Source: Mesorhizobium sp. M7A.F.Ca.US.008.03.1.1 (lineage in GTDB: Bacteria; Pseudomonadota; Alphaproteobacteria; Rhizobiales; Rhizobiaceae). From it: a stretch of 64,000 bases of DNA. The DNA is taken from positions 460,478 through 524,477 of the forward strand of contig NZ_RZRU01000003.1 in assembly GCF_003997495.1 (NCBI RefSeq). The letters are read 5' to 3'. The stretch's first letter is position 1. Each line of letters begins with the position of its first letter. Shown here piece after piece: positions 33,857-42,511 of this stretch. Made by a program: the position numbers and the translations under genes. The notes under the pieces were generated by a model. The model did not search any database. It worked only from the letters and a program-made list of their open reading frames with translations, and was not told the DNA's origin.

Positions 33857-36046
33857 TCACTGGTCGCGATCGTCATCGTCGGTTTCCTTGCCGCTCTTTG
33901 CCTTGCCTTTCTTGTCGCGGCTCAGGCTGGCTATGTCCTTGGCGTCTCGCAAAACATCCGTCATGCGGCCAAGCGACCCGCCCTCGATGCCGATCTCCTT
34001 CATCAGATTGTCGATCATCGGCGCCTGCACCCTGTAACGCAGCGCTGAATCGATGACCTCGTCGGTGACGTTGCGGCTGCCGCCCTGGCTCCCGTTGATG
34101 CCGTCGACATGCAGGATCTTGATGCCTTCGATCTTCTCCATCGGCTTGACGCTCTCGCGGATGATGCCTTCCATATGGTCCAGCAGCTTGCCGCGCAGGC
34201 GCCCGGCGCGGGCTTCGTCGGAGAGCAGATTCTCGGCCTCGTTGAGCTGCCTGTGACCGGCGGCGTCGACCTCGTAGCGCTGGGCTGCGGCCAGGGCATG
34301 GATTTTCTCCGCTTCCGCCGAAGCGACAGCAGCGATCTTCTGCGCTTCCGCCAGGCTCTTGGCCGCTTTCATCTCGGCGTCGGCGGCCGAGGTGATGCGC
34401 AAGGCATCGCGCTCGGCTTCCCGGGCGGCGCCGATGAGATCGGTCAGCTTGCGGCGCTCGGCAATCTCGCGCTCACGGGCGGTGAAGGCCTGTTCCTCTG
34501 CCTGAATCGCCTTTGCACGAACGGCTTCCGATGCGGCGATCGCGGACGAACGCTCCTGTGTTTTCTTGGCGATGTCGATGGCCTTCTGGATCTCGGCGAT
34601 CTCGATCTTCTGGTCACGGTCGACGCCCAACTGGCGCATGTCGCGATCCTTGATCAGGCGGGCCTCCTCAATGCCGCGCTCGGTGGTGATGCGGGCGCGT
34701 TCCACCTCTTCGCCGGCAGAGATTTCGGCTTCCTCGAACGCTTGGCGCTTTGCAATTTGCAGCGCTTCGAGGTGACGCTCGCGCGCAATCCTCACCTCGT
34801 CAATGGCGCGCTCCTGCGCAATGCGCGCGGTTTCCGTGGCCTGGTTTTCGACGATCTCGGCGCGGCGCTTTTCAGCCTCTGCCTTGGTGACCTCCAGGGC
34901 CTTCTCCGCCAAGGCGATCTGACGCTCAAGCTCCGCGATCTCGAGCACCTTCTTGCGCTCGATCTCCAGTCCGCTCTGCGCACCTTCGCGCTCGATGCGA
35001 GCCTTTTCCAGGGACAATTCCAGAGCGATCTGTTCACGCTCTGTCAGTTCGCGCATTTTCATCTCGGTCTCGTCGAGGGACCGCCGGCGGGCGATTTCAC
35101 GGCGCTGCGTGTCCTCTTCGCTCTTGATGCGCTCCTCGGTGATGTTTCGTTCCTGATTGAGGCGCGATTTCTCGACGGCTTCGCGCGATGACAGCTGCGC
35201 CTGTTCGGATTCCTGGTCGCGGAGCGCGCGCTCGATGGCCAGCTCAGAGCGCTGCGAGGCACGGCGGATTTCGACCTCGCGTTCCTGTTCGAGCCGCGCA
35301 TATTCGGTGTCACGGTCGATCTCGAGCACCTTGCGCTGCGTATCGAGGTTCTGGTTGCGGATATCGACGAGGGTGCGCTGTTCAATCTCGTTGCGCATCC
35401 GGCGGCGAGTTTCGATGGATTCCGTCAGTTGCGTCAGCCCCTCGGCATCGAAAGCGTTGGACGGATCGAAATATTCCAGGCTGGTCTGGTCGAGGTCGAC
35501 GATAGCGACACTCTCAAGTTCGAGACCGTTTGCGGCTAGCGATTCGGAGGCAAGCGTGCGCACCTTGGCCGCATAGTCGCCGCGCAACTCGTGCATTTCC
35601 TCCAAGCTCATCTGCGCAGCGATCGTGCGCATGGCGCCGGCGAATTTTCCCTCAAGCAATTCGCGCAGGCTTTCAGGCTGCAATGTGCGCCGGCCAAGTG
35701 TCTGCGCGGCAGCGGCGACCAATTCGCGGCTTGCTCCCACGCGCACGAAGAATTCCGCGATCAGGTCGACCCGCATCCGGTTCTTGGTGATCAACGCATG
35801 AGCGTCTTCGCGACGCACCTCGATGCGCAGCACGTTCATGTTGACGGGAGTTATTTCGTGCAGGACCGGTATGACGAAAGCGCCGCCATTGACGACCACT
35901 TTCTCGCCCATGAAACCGGTTCGCACGAACGCTGTTTCCTTGGTGGAACGCCGATACAGCCATCGCAGGACATAGACAGCAATCACAACGATGATCGCTG
36001 CGACGATCAACCACAAAAGGAACGTGCCAAAAGTCTGCGCGGCCAT
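33857..36046 (-). CDS. SPFH/flotillin family membrane protein
   Basis: A 729-residue protein with a single N-terminal membrane helix (FLLWLIVAAIIVVIAVYVLRWLY), an SPFH/band-7 domain (about residues 45-205, including TGFMGEKVVVNGGAFVIPVLHEITPVN) and a very long charged coiled coil (about 215-600) made of Glu/Arg/Ala heptads. The C-terminal part is a flotillin-like domain (RLRGKLLDHMEGIIRESVKPMEKIEGIKILHVDG), with a charged tail. YqiK/flotillin-type proteins form oligomeric scaffolds that organise membrane domains. GGGAGG stands at good distance before the ATG. It follows the LivF-Tm-1 gene by 81 bases on the same strand and may be in its transcript. Confidence 0.88.
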   Translation of the reverse strand: MAAQTFGTFLLWLIVAAIIVVIAVYVLRWLYRRSTKETAFVRTGFMGEKVVVNGGAFVIPVLHEITPVNMNVLRIEVRREDAHALITKNRMRVDLIAEFFVRVGASRELVAAAAQTLGRRTLQPESLRELLEGKFAGAMRTIAAQMSLEEMHELRGDYAAKVRTLASESLAANGLELESVAIVDLDQTSLEYFDPSNAFDAEGLTQLTESIETRRRMRNEIEQRTLVDIRNQNLDTQRKVLEIDRDTEYARLEQEREVEIRRASQRSELAIERALRDQESEQAQLSSREAVEKSRLNQERNITEERIKSEEDTQRREIARRRSLDETEMKMRELTEREQIALELSLEKARIEREGAQSGLEIERKKVLEIAELERQIALAEKALEVTKAEAEKRRAEIVENQATETARIAQERAIDEVRIARERHLEALQIAKRQAFEEAEISAGEEVERARITTERGIEEARLIKDRDMRQLGVDRDQKIEIAEIQKAIDIAKKTQERSSAIAASEAVRAKAIQAEEQAFTAREREIAERRKLTDLIGAAREAERDALRITSAADAEMKAAKSLAEAQKIAAVASAEAEKIHALAAAQRYEVDAAGHRQLNEAENLLSDEARAGRLRGKLLDHMEGIIRESVKPMEKIEGIKILHVDGINGSQGGSRNVTDEVIDSALRYRVQAPMIDNLMKEIGIEGGSLGRMTDVLRDAKDIASLSRDKKGKAKSGKETDDDDRDQ

Positions 36047-36127
36047 TTTTCTACCCTCCCAAACAGGATGCGATCGACCGAAGCCGACCGGCTTGATTTT
36101 CGTGAAGCTGTCGAACTGCAGATCGTG

Positions 36128-38335
36128 TCATGCGCGCCTCTGCAGTTTCGGTCCGATTGCATGGAATGCAGTGATCACCGCATCGATGAATGGCGCATCG
36201 TTGATGTTGGATCGGACCCGCTGAACCACACGCAGTGAGGTCTGGCGCACGGTTTTCTCGATCGCCTCGAACAGCGCATTGTCGGCCTCCGGATCGTGGA
36301 ATGGTTGCCCGGGTGCATCGAGCATCGAGACGCCGCCTTCAGGCAGGAGAAAGCGCACAGGCCCGTTCATGGAATTCAGCCGCGCGCCGATCCATTCGCC
36401 AAACTGCCGGTTTTCGTCCCTGGTGGTGCGCATCAGGGTGACATTGGGATTGTGGACGACGAACTTCCGGCTTTTGAATTTTTCCGGCACACTGTCGCGC
36501 GGACCGAAATTGACCATGTCCAGGGCGCCGGTGGATCCGACATAGGGCAAGCCAGTGCGTATCGCCGCGCCGAAGCGATCATCGCTTGCCGGGAATACGC
36601 CGCCGACCACCATGTCGGCTATTTCCGTCGTTGTCAGGTCGATGAAGGCCGACAGCATTCGGGAATCGGCGAGGTTCTCCATGGCCCGGCCACCAATGCC
36701 TGTCGCGTGGAAAACCAGGCAGTCATAATCCGCTTCCAAACGTTTGGTCACGGCCTGCACGGCGGGCGTGGTGACGCCAAACATGGTGATGCCGACGGCT
36801 GGACGTGCCAGCTTTCGTTTGGCCTCCCAGGCCTCGCCGGAAGGCAGCTGCGCGACCATGCCCGCCATAGCGTGCGCAGCGTTGCCCAGGACGGCCTCGG
36901 TGATCGAGTTGAGGCCCTGAACATCGGCGACCGAGTGGAACATCATGATATCGGCGCCACCGACATATTTGCCGACGTCGCCGGCTGCGACAGTGGACAC
37001 CATCAGTTTGGGGATGCCTACCGGCAGGACGCGCATACCGGCGGTGGCCATAGTCGTTCCACCTGAGCCGCCGGCTGAAATCACACCGCCGAGACGTTGC
37101 TCGCGTTCGATCCAGCGAGCAAAGGCCTCGGCCATTGCCGCGACCGAGCTACCGCGGTCATTGGAAAACACAGCCGATGATCCTCGCGCATGCATGCCTG
37201 CGACCTGCATAGCGGGAACGTCCGCGCTCGACGGCTTTCCCGAGGTGGAGAGGTCGACTGTGCGAACGGGGATCCCCAGCGATTTCAGACGATCGGCCAC
37301 GAACCGCAATTCCTTCGCCTTCGTGTCGAACGTTCCGGCGACAAGAACGGTGCGGCCGATCCGCTCGGCGAAGGGGATGGCGAACACTTTCTTCAGTTCG
37401 TCTTGCGGATTGTGTTTTTCGACAGCCGCTTCCCGCATGGCTGCAACCGGGACGTTCCATCGGTTTGGCAGCTCGGTGACCGGACGATAAACCCCATTCT
37501 GGGCGATCGGCTCGGTGCGTGTGCCCACCCGGTCAATGCGGTAGACCTTCGCCAGTTGCTCTTGTGCTTCGGCGATTGCGGCTGGGGTAACACCAGGTTC
37601 ATCGGAGTGGCGGCCAACGCCCAGCAGGCGTTGCTGCAAATCGCGATCGGCGGCAAGCGCCGAGGCTTCCATGACCCGGTTTATGCGCCCGTTGACCATG
37701 ATAGCGACGCGGTCCGACACTGCCGTTGCGACGCCGATATTCTGTTCGATGACGAGGATCGCCATCTCGCCTTCTTCCGCCAGGCTGACGAGCATACGCT
37801 CGACCTGTTCGACAATGACCGGCGCCAGCCCTTCGGTCGGCTCATCCATGACCAGCAGTTTGGGGTCGCTCAGCAGCGCACGCGAAATGGCCAGCATCTG
37901 CTGCTCGCCACCGGACAGTTGAGAACCGCCATTGCTCTTGCGTTCCGCCAGGCGCGGAAAGGTCTGGTAGACACGCTCGACCGTCCAGTTGGCGTCGCGT
38001 TTCGACGACATCCGCAAATGCTCATCCACGGACAGGCTTGGCCAGACTCGCCTGCCTTGGGGGACATAGCCGACGCCGAGGCGGTGGATCTCGTGCGGGT
38101 CGAGCGATGATATCTCTCGACCGTTGACTCGAATGGAACCGGATTGTGCGCGCTTCAGGCCAGTGATGGTGTTGCACAGTGTCGTCTTGCCCATGCCATT
38201 GCGGCCGACGACCGACAACACGCCGGTTTCCAAAGTCAGCGACACGCCCTGCAGCGCATGACTTTGGCCATAGTAGACCTGAAGGTCCTCGATCTTGAGA
38301 ACCGCCTTGCCTGAGGAAGCGGCGCGCTCAGCCAT
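36128..38335 (-). CDS. LivF-type ATPase fused to a Tm-1-like (UPF0261) domain
   Basis: A 735-residue fusion read without interruption. Residues 1-240 are a branched-chain-type ABC ATPase (LivF): Walker A GRNGMGKTT, Q-loop YVPQGRRVWPSL, signature LSGGEQQ, Walker B LLVMDEPTEGLAP. A linker of about 100 residues follows. From about 345 to the end is a Tm-1/UPF0261 domain: VLVAGTFDTKAKELRFVADR, GGSGGTTMATAGMR, STVAAGDVGKYVGGADIMM, and late VRFLLPEGGVSMLDAPGQPF. UPF0261 proteins normally stand alone; their enzymatic role is not established. ATG 38335 follows GGAGG and overlaps the LivG stop by eight bases. Joining it to the transport ATPase implies chemistry on the imported substrate or allosteric control of the pump. 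Confidence 0.88.
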   Translation of the reverse strand: MAERAASSGKAVLKIEDLQVYYGQSHALQGVSLTLETGVLSVVGRNGMGKTTLCNTITGLKRAQSGSIRVNGREISSLDPHEIHRLGVGYVPQGRRVWPSLSVDEHLRMSSKRDANWTVERVYQTFPRLAERKSNGGSQLSGGEQQMLAISRALLSDPKLLVMDEPTEGLAPVIVEQVERMLVSLAEEGEMAILVIEQNIGVATAVSDRVAIMVNGRINRVMEASALAADRDLQQRLLGVGRHSDEPGVTPAAIAEAQEQLAKVYRIDRVGTRTEPIAQNGVYRPVTELPNRWNVPVAAMREAAVEKHNPQDELKKVFAIPFAERIGRTVLVAGTFDTKAKELRFVADRLKSLGIPVRTVDLSTSGKPSSADVPAMQVAGMHARGSSAVFSNDRGSSVAAMAEAFARWIEREQRLGGVISAGGSGGTTMATAGMRVLPVGIPKLMVSTVAAGDVGKYVGGADIMMFHSVADVQGLNSITEAVLGNAAHAMAGMVAQLPSGEAWEAKRKLARPAVGITMFGVTTPAVQAVTKRLEADYDCLVFHATGIGGRAMENLADSRMLSAFIDLTTTEIADMVVGGVFPASDDRFGAAIRTGLPYVGSTGALDMVNFGPRDSVPEKFKSRKFVVHNPNVTLMRTTRDENRQFGEWIGARLNSMNGPVRFLLPEGGVSMLDAPGQPFHDPEADNALFEAIEKTVRQTSLRVVQRVRSNINDAPFIDAVITAFHAIGPKLQRRA

Positions 38336-39113
38336 GCTTGCCTCCAAGGTAGATTTCCTGGACCTCAGGATCGGCCTCGATCTCCTGGGGCGTGCCTTCC
38401 TTGAACAGGCGGCCATTGTGCATCATCGAGACATATTCGGAGACGCGAAGCGCCACGTCGAGATCATGCTCGATGATGACATAGCCGATGTGCTTGGGGA
38501 GGCCGTTGAGGATCGCAACCAGATCGCGGCGCTCTGTCGGCGACAGACCCGCTGCGGGTTCGTCGAACAGTATGAATCGCGGTGCGCCGGCGAGCGCCAG
38601 CGCAATTTCGAGCTGTCGCTGCTGGCCGTGGCTGAGTGTCGCCACCAACGCGTCGCGGTCGCTGTCCAAATGCACGGCGTGGAGGATCGACTCGGCCTGA
38701 ACCCTGTTGACGTCATTCAACCGCGGCCGAAGCAATGAGAACCGCCGGCGCGACACTCCGCGGCACGCCAGGAAGATTGAATCCAGAACCGACAACCCCT
38801 TGAACAGCTGCGAAATCTGGTAGGTCCGCCGCAAGCCACGCCTGATGCGTTCATGTGGGGGCAGATCGGTTATGTCTTCGCCGAAGAAACGGATGCGCCC
38901 GGCGGTTGGCAAGAAGTCGCCGGTCACCGCGTTGAAAAGCGTCGTCTTGCCGGCGCCGTTGGAGCCGAGGACCGCGCGCCGTTCACCGGCCGCGATCCTC
39001 ATATTGATGCCGGAGAGCGCCACCAGAGCACCGAAATGACGCGCGACGCCGTCCAGTTCCAGTGCGTAAGCACCAGGTCCTTGCAGAGGGGAAGCCATGT
39101 CATTCTCGGCCAC
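38328..39113 (-). CDS. LivG-type ABC transporter ATP-binding protein
   Basis: A 261-residue ATPase of the branched-chain amino acid-type family. LELDGVARHFGALVALSGINM starts the domain; Walker A GSNGAGKTT, signature LSHGQQRQLEIALAL and Walker B FILFDEPAAGLSP are present, and the C-terminus PEVQEIYLGGKHG is the LivG-type tail. The signature has H for the second G position (LSHGQQ), common in this family. GTG 39113 is chosen since AGGAG lies nine bases upstream; ATG 39098 is the alternative. It pairs with the LivF-Tm-1 fusion. Confidence 0.9.
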   Translation of the reverse strand: MAENDMASPLQGPGAYALELDGVARHFGALVALSGINMRIAAGERRAVLGSNGAGKTTLFNAVTGDFLPTAGRIRFFGEDITDLPPHERIRRGLRRTYQISQLFKGLSVLDSIFLACRGVSRRRFSLLRPRLNDVNRVQAESILHAVHLDSDRDALVATLSHGQQRQLEIALALAGAPRFILFDEPAAGLSPTERRDLVAILNGLPKHIGYVIIEHDLDVALRVSEYVSMMHNGRLFKEGTPQEIEADPEVQEIYLGGKHG

Positions 39114-39139
39114 TGGTGCGCGCTCCTGCGTTCGACCGA

Positions 39140-40387
39140 TTATGGGCAGCTCGGATTGTCGCGGCTCACTGCGCCCAGCGCCGTGAAGTCCGCTTCAGCA
39201 ATGCCGAGTGTCTGGTTTACCTGCGGAACCACCTTGATCAGCTTGTTCAACAGCGTCCCGTCTGCGTTTTCAGTCACTTCCGTCAGGAAGATGTCGGCAA
39301 TCGCATTGCGGTTCTTGTCGAGCGAAACCTTGCCCGTCGGCGTCTCAAAAGACAGCGACGAAAGGGTTTCGCGGAGCTTCGCACCACCATCGGACACATC
39401 GCCACCGACCTTGTCGAGGCCAAGCAGCGCGGCTTTCATGTTGATGTAGTAGGCATGGGCAAACAGCGACGGCGACGGGAATGCACCTGGCTGCTTCTTG
39501 TAAGCCTCGACAAACTTGGTCCAGGAAGGGGTGTCATTCGTGTCGGCCGTCGGACCGGCCGAAGGCGTTCCAACGAGCACGTCTCGCAGCTTGCCCTTGG
39601 CCGTGAGCACTGTCTGATCGACAGTGATCGAGCCACCGATTAGCGGGGCGGCACCGCCGGACTGTTGGTATTGAGTCAGGAAGTTCACGGCGTCTGCACC
39701 GCCAAGTGCCACATAGATTGCGTCGACACTGTCGGGGATGGCAGCGATGACCGAGGAGAAATCCTTGTTGCCGATCGGCACCCAGGACTTCGACGGTACG
39801 TGTCCGCCTGCCTTGCAGAATTCAGCCATGAAGCCGAACACCTGCGTGTAGGGAAACGAATAGTCCTCCGCGACGGTTGCTACGGTCTTGTAGCCCTTGT
39901 CCTTGAAGGCGTAAGTGCCGAGGCCTGCCATCCACTGCGCGCCATCGGTTCCAAAGCGGAAGAAGTTCGGGGCAGGATCCCTGAAAGTCGTGTCCTGGGC
40001 AGCAGAGGCGCCATTCAGGAACGTGACCGTCGGCTGGGTCTTGGCATAGTCCTTGACGGCCAGGCCTTCGTCACCAGAAAGCGGGCCGATCAGAACCTTG
40101 ACGCCATCCTGTTCGACCAGCTTGCGGGCCGCGCGCACCGCACTGTCGGGCGACGCGTCGGACGACCCCTTGACGATCTCGATCTTTTTGCCGGCCACGG
40201 TGCCGGCGACCTCCTCCACGGCAGTCATTGCGCCACGCTCGCTGTCTTCGCCAAGCACCGTGAAGGGCCCTTCGAAGGTCGCAAGCAGACCGATCTTGAT
40301 GGTGTCGTCAGCGGCGAGAGCCAAGGACGGAGCGGTCAGCCCGCTCGCCAGTGCCAAAGCCAGTAATGTGCGTCTGTGCATCCTCAT
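39140..40387 (-). CDS. Branched-chain-type ABC transporter substrate-binding protein
   Basis: A 415-residue periplasmic binding protein of the LivJ/type I fold. Residues 1-26 are a signal peptide ([21 protein letters not shown], then ADDTIKIGLLATFEGPF). The first strand IKIGLLATFEGP is the family hallmark, and the segment VLIGPLSGDEGLAVKDYAK lies at the ligand site. GGAGG lies five bases before ATG 40387. It is fifth from last in the eight-gene operon. Rather than leucine, the ligand is likely the substrate of the co-encoded hydrolases. Confidence 0.87.
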   Translation of the reverse strand: MRMHRRTLLALALASGLTAPSLALAADDTIKIGLLATFEGPFTVLGEDSERGAMTAVEEVAGTVAGKKIEIVKGSSDASPDSAVRAARKLVEQDGVKVLIGPLSGDEGLAVKDYAKTQPTVTFLNGASAAQDTTFRDPAPNFFRFGTDGAQWMAGLGTYAFKDKGYKTVATVAEDYSFPYTQVFGFMAEFCKAGGHVPSKSWVPIGNKDFSSVIAAIPDSVDAIYVALGGADAVNFLTQYQQSGGAAPLIGGSITVDQTVLTAKGKLRDVLVGTPSAGPTADTNDTPSWTKFVEAYKKQPGAFPSPSLFAHAYYINMKAALLGLDKVGGDVSDGGAKLRETLSSLSFETPTGKVSLDKNRNAIADIFLTEVTENADGTLLNKLIKVVPQVNQTLGIAEADFTALGAVSRDNPSCP

Positions 40388-40436
40388 TATTTCCTCCCTT
40401 GATTGACAGAGTTATGCAGTTCATTCCGCCCGGCCG

Positions 40437-41465
40437 TCACAGGCCGGGGCGCAAGGACTCCTGAGAAAAGTTGGGCTTGAACTTTGCCCACAACCCAAGA
40501 ATTCCGTCTGGTGAAATGAAGACGATCACCAGGAACACGAGGCCGATCAGCGTGTTGAAACGCTCGGCACCGACGAGATCGATCGCGAACGTCTGCATCA
40601 GGACGACGACGAGGGCGCCAAGAAAGGGTCCGATTGGATGCCGCAGGCCGCCAATGACAGCGATGATCAGAACATCGATTGCAGCGTCCACACCGATGGT
40701 GCCGGGCGAGACGCGGCCGTTGAACCAGACCAGGAGCACACCGGCCATCCCACCTGTGATGCCGGCCAGAAACCAGGCGAACACCTTGTGCGCGGTGACG
40801 TTGAAGCCCAGAGCGCGCATCCGCCGCGGATTGTCACGGATCGCCTGCAGGGTCAGCCCGAACGTTGACCTGGAGCCATAGAGGATCGAGGCATAGGCGA
40901 GCACCGAGAACCCAAGGCACAGGTAATAGAACGGCTTCGGATCGCGCCAGTTCACGCCCCAGAAAGCTGGCGCGCGTACGCCGGCATAGCCCGAATGGCC
41001 ATTGAAGATCGCGTAGTTCTGCTGCGCGAAGTAGAAGGTGGCGGTGGCAATCGCGAGTGTGATCATGATGGTGTAGATGCCTTCGGTGCGGACCGATATC
41101 CATCCGATCAGGGACGAGGCTATCGCCGCGATCAGGATCGCAACCGGCGCCGCAATCCACCACGGCCAGCCAAAGCCAAGAAGGTGGCTGTTGTTGTCGC
41201 CGAAGATCGCGATGCAATAGGCAGCGATGCCGGCGACGGTGATCTGAGCCAGGCTGACCATGCCGCCGTAGCCGGCGAGCATCATCAGCGACAGTCCAAG
41301 CATGCCAAAGATCAAGGAATAGCCGCCGATCTGCGTCAGGAAGAAATCCGACGCCACCAGCGGATACAGAACCAGCGCGATGCCGAGGAAAATGTGGCCC
41401 GCGCCAATTTTGTCCAGCCAGTTTGGCTGGGTTGCGCCGGGCGTGGATTGGAGGCTCATGGTCAT
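40437..41465 (-). CDS. LivM-type ABC transporter permease
   Basis: A 342-residue permease with about ten hydrophobic segments. The first, GHIFLGIALVLYPLVASDFFL, and the motif SLAQITVAGIAAYCIAIFG are typical for LivM, and the loop GLTLQAIRDNPRRMRALGFNVTAHKVFAWFLAG is its ATPase-contact region. The start at 41465 overlaps the LivH stop by four bases (ATGA). A longer frame from 41987 runs through the LivH gene in the wrong frame and is rejected. With LivH it forms the channel of this importer. Confidence 0.9.
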   Translation of the reverse strand: MTMSLQSTPGATQPNWLDKIGAGHIFLGIALVLYPLVASDFFLTQIGGYSLIFGMLGLSLMMLAGYGGMVSLAQITVAGIAAYCIAIFGDNNSHLLGFGWPWWIAAPVAILIAAIASSLIGWISVRTEGIYTIMITLAIATATFYFAQQNYAIFNGHSGYAGVRAPAFWGVNWRDPKPFYYLCLGFSVLAYASILYGSRSTFGLTLQAIRDNPRRMRALGFNVTAHKVFAWFLAGITGGMAGVLLVWFNGRVSPGTIGVDAAIDVLIIAVIGGLRHPIGPFLGALVVVLMQTFAIDLVGAERFNTLIGLVFLVIVFISPDGILGLWAKFKPNFSQESLRPGL

Positions 41466-42511
41466 CGTGATTTGCCCATGATGCCTTGAGGCCGGATCGC
41501 AAGCGTCACGACCATGATGATGAAGGTCAGCACGACGCCGTAGGTCGGGAAGTAGACGAGACCGAGCTGCTCGGCCAGGCCAATGAGAAGCGCACCTATG
41601 GCCGCGCCTGATATCGAGCCCATGCCGCCGACGATGACGACAACAAGCGAGGCCAGCAGATAGCGAATATCCTCTCCAGGCGCGACGGAGAGCGCTGATC
41701 CGCCAACGACTCCGGCAAAGCCGGCAAGTCCGGCGCCGACCGCAAAGACGATGGCAAAGACCGCATGCACATTGACGCCAGACGCCGAGAGCATAGCGCG
41801 GTCGTCGACGCCGGCGCGGATCATCATGCCGACGCGGGTCTTGTTCAGCATCAGCCACAGGCCGATGCCAATGACGATGGCCGCGGCCAGGACAGCAATC
41901 CGATAAAATGGGTAGGTCAGGAAGACCGATGCGCCGTTGGATCGGACCGCCGTTATGACAGGCAAGGTCACTGCACCATCGAGCCATTCCGGCACCGCGA
42001 TCTGGTAAGTGCCGCCGGCCCAGACCGCCAGCATCAAGTCGGCCGCGACAATCGAGATGCCGATGCTGACCAGGGTTTGCCTGAGATCGTCACCCTCCAG
42101 GCGGCGGAAGACGACGACCTGCATGACGACACCGATCGCCGCCAGCACGATGAAGCCGGCCGCGACTCCCAGCAACCAGTAGCCGGTGCGGTTCGCCACT
42201 TCGTAGCCGATATAGGCGCCGAGCAGATAGAGCGAGCCATGCGCCAGGTTGACGTTGCGCATGAGACCGAAGATCAATGTGAAACCGCTGGCAACCAGAA
42301 AGTAGAGACCTGCCAGGGTGACGCCATTGAGCACGGCGCTGACGAAGGCTTTCTTCGATATCAGGATCGCGTTGAGCCAATCCGGCCAGACGGCGAAAAC
42401 CAGCCATGCGACGAGCGCGGCGACCAGAAGCCAGAAAAGGCCCCACGCCTGCCGGCGCGACACGCCGCCGCCCGAGATCCCGGACGAAGATGGCCGGTCC
42501 AGGATACTCAT
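41462..42511 (-). CDS. LivH-type ABC transporter permease
   Basis: A 349-residue LivH-type permease. An extended N-terminus of about 50 residues holds one extra hydrophobic segment (AWGLFWLLVAALVAWLVFAVW) before the standard start LNGVTLAGLYFLVASGFTLIFGLMRNVNLAHGSLYLLGAYIGY. The loop RAGVDDRAMLSASGVNVHAVFAIVFAVGAGLAG is the conserved cytoplasmic docking loop. Its start overlaps the stop of the amidohydrolase gene by four bases. The overlap chain shows that transporter and enzymes are translated as a unit. Confidence 0.9.
   Translation of the reverse strand: MSILDRPSSSGISGGGVSRRQAWGLFWLLVAALVAWLVFAVWPDWLNAILISKKAFVSAVLNGVTLAGLYFLVASGFTLIFGLMRNVNLAHGSLYLLGAYIGYEVANRTGYWLLGVAAGFIVLAAIGVVMQVVVFRRLEGDDLRQTLVSIGISIVAADLMLAVWAGGTYQIAVPEWLDGAVTLPVITAVRSNGASVFLTYPFYRIAVLAAAIVIGIGLWLMLNKTRVGMMIRAGVDDRAMLSASGVNVHAVFAIVFAVGAGLAGFAGVVGGSALSVAPGEDIRYLLASLVVVIVGGMGSISGAAIGALLIGLAEQLGLVYFPTYGVVLTFIIMVVTLAIRPQGIMGKSR

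Noticed and set aside
34109..35191. 360-residue plus-strand frame inside the flotillin-type gene
   Set aside because: Leu/Asp-rich mirror image of the coiled-coil codons; no start signal or domain.
40437..41987. 516-residue form of the LivM permease
   Set aside because: Residues before MTMSLQ are LivH coding read in the wrong frame.
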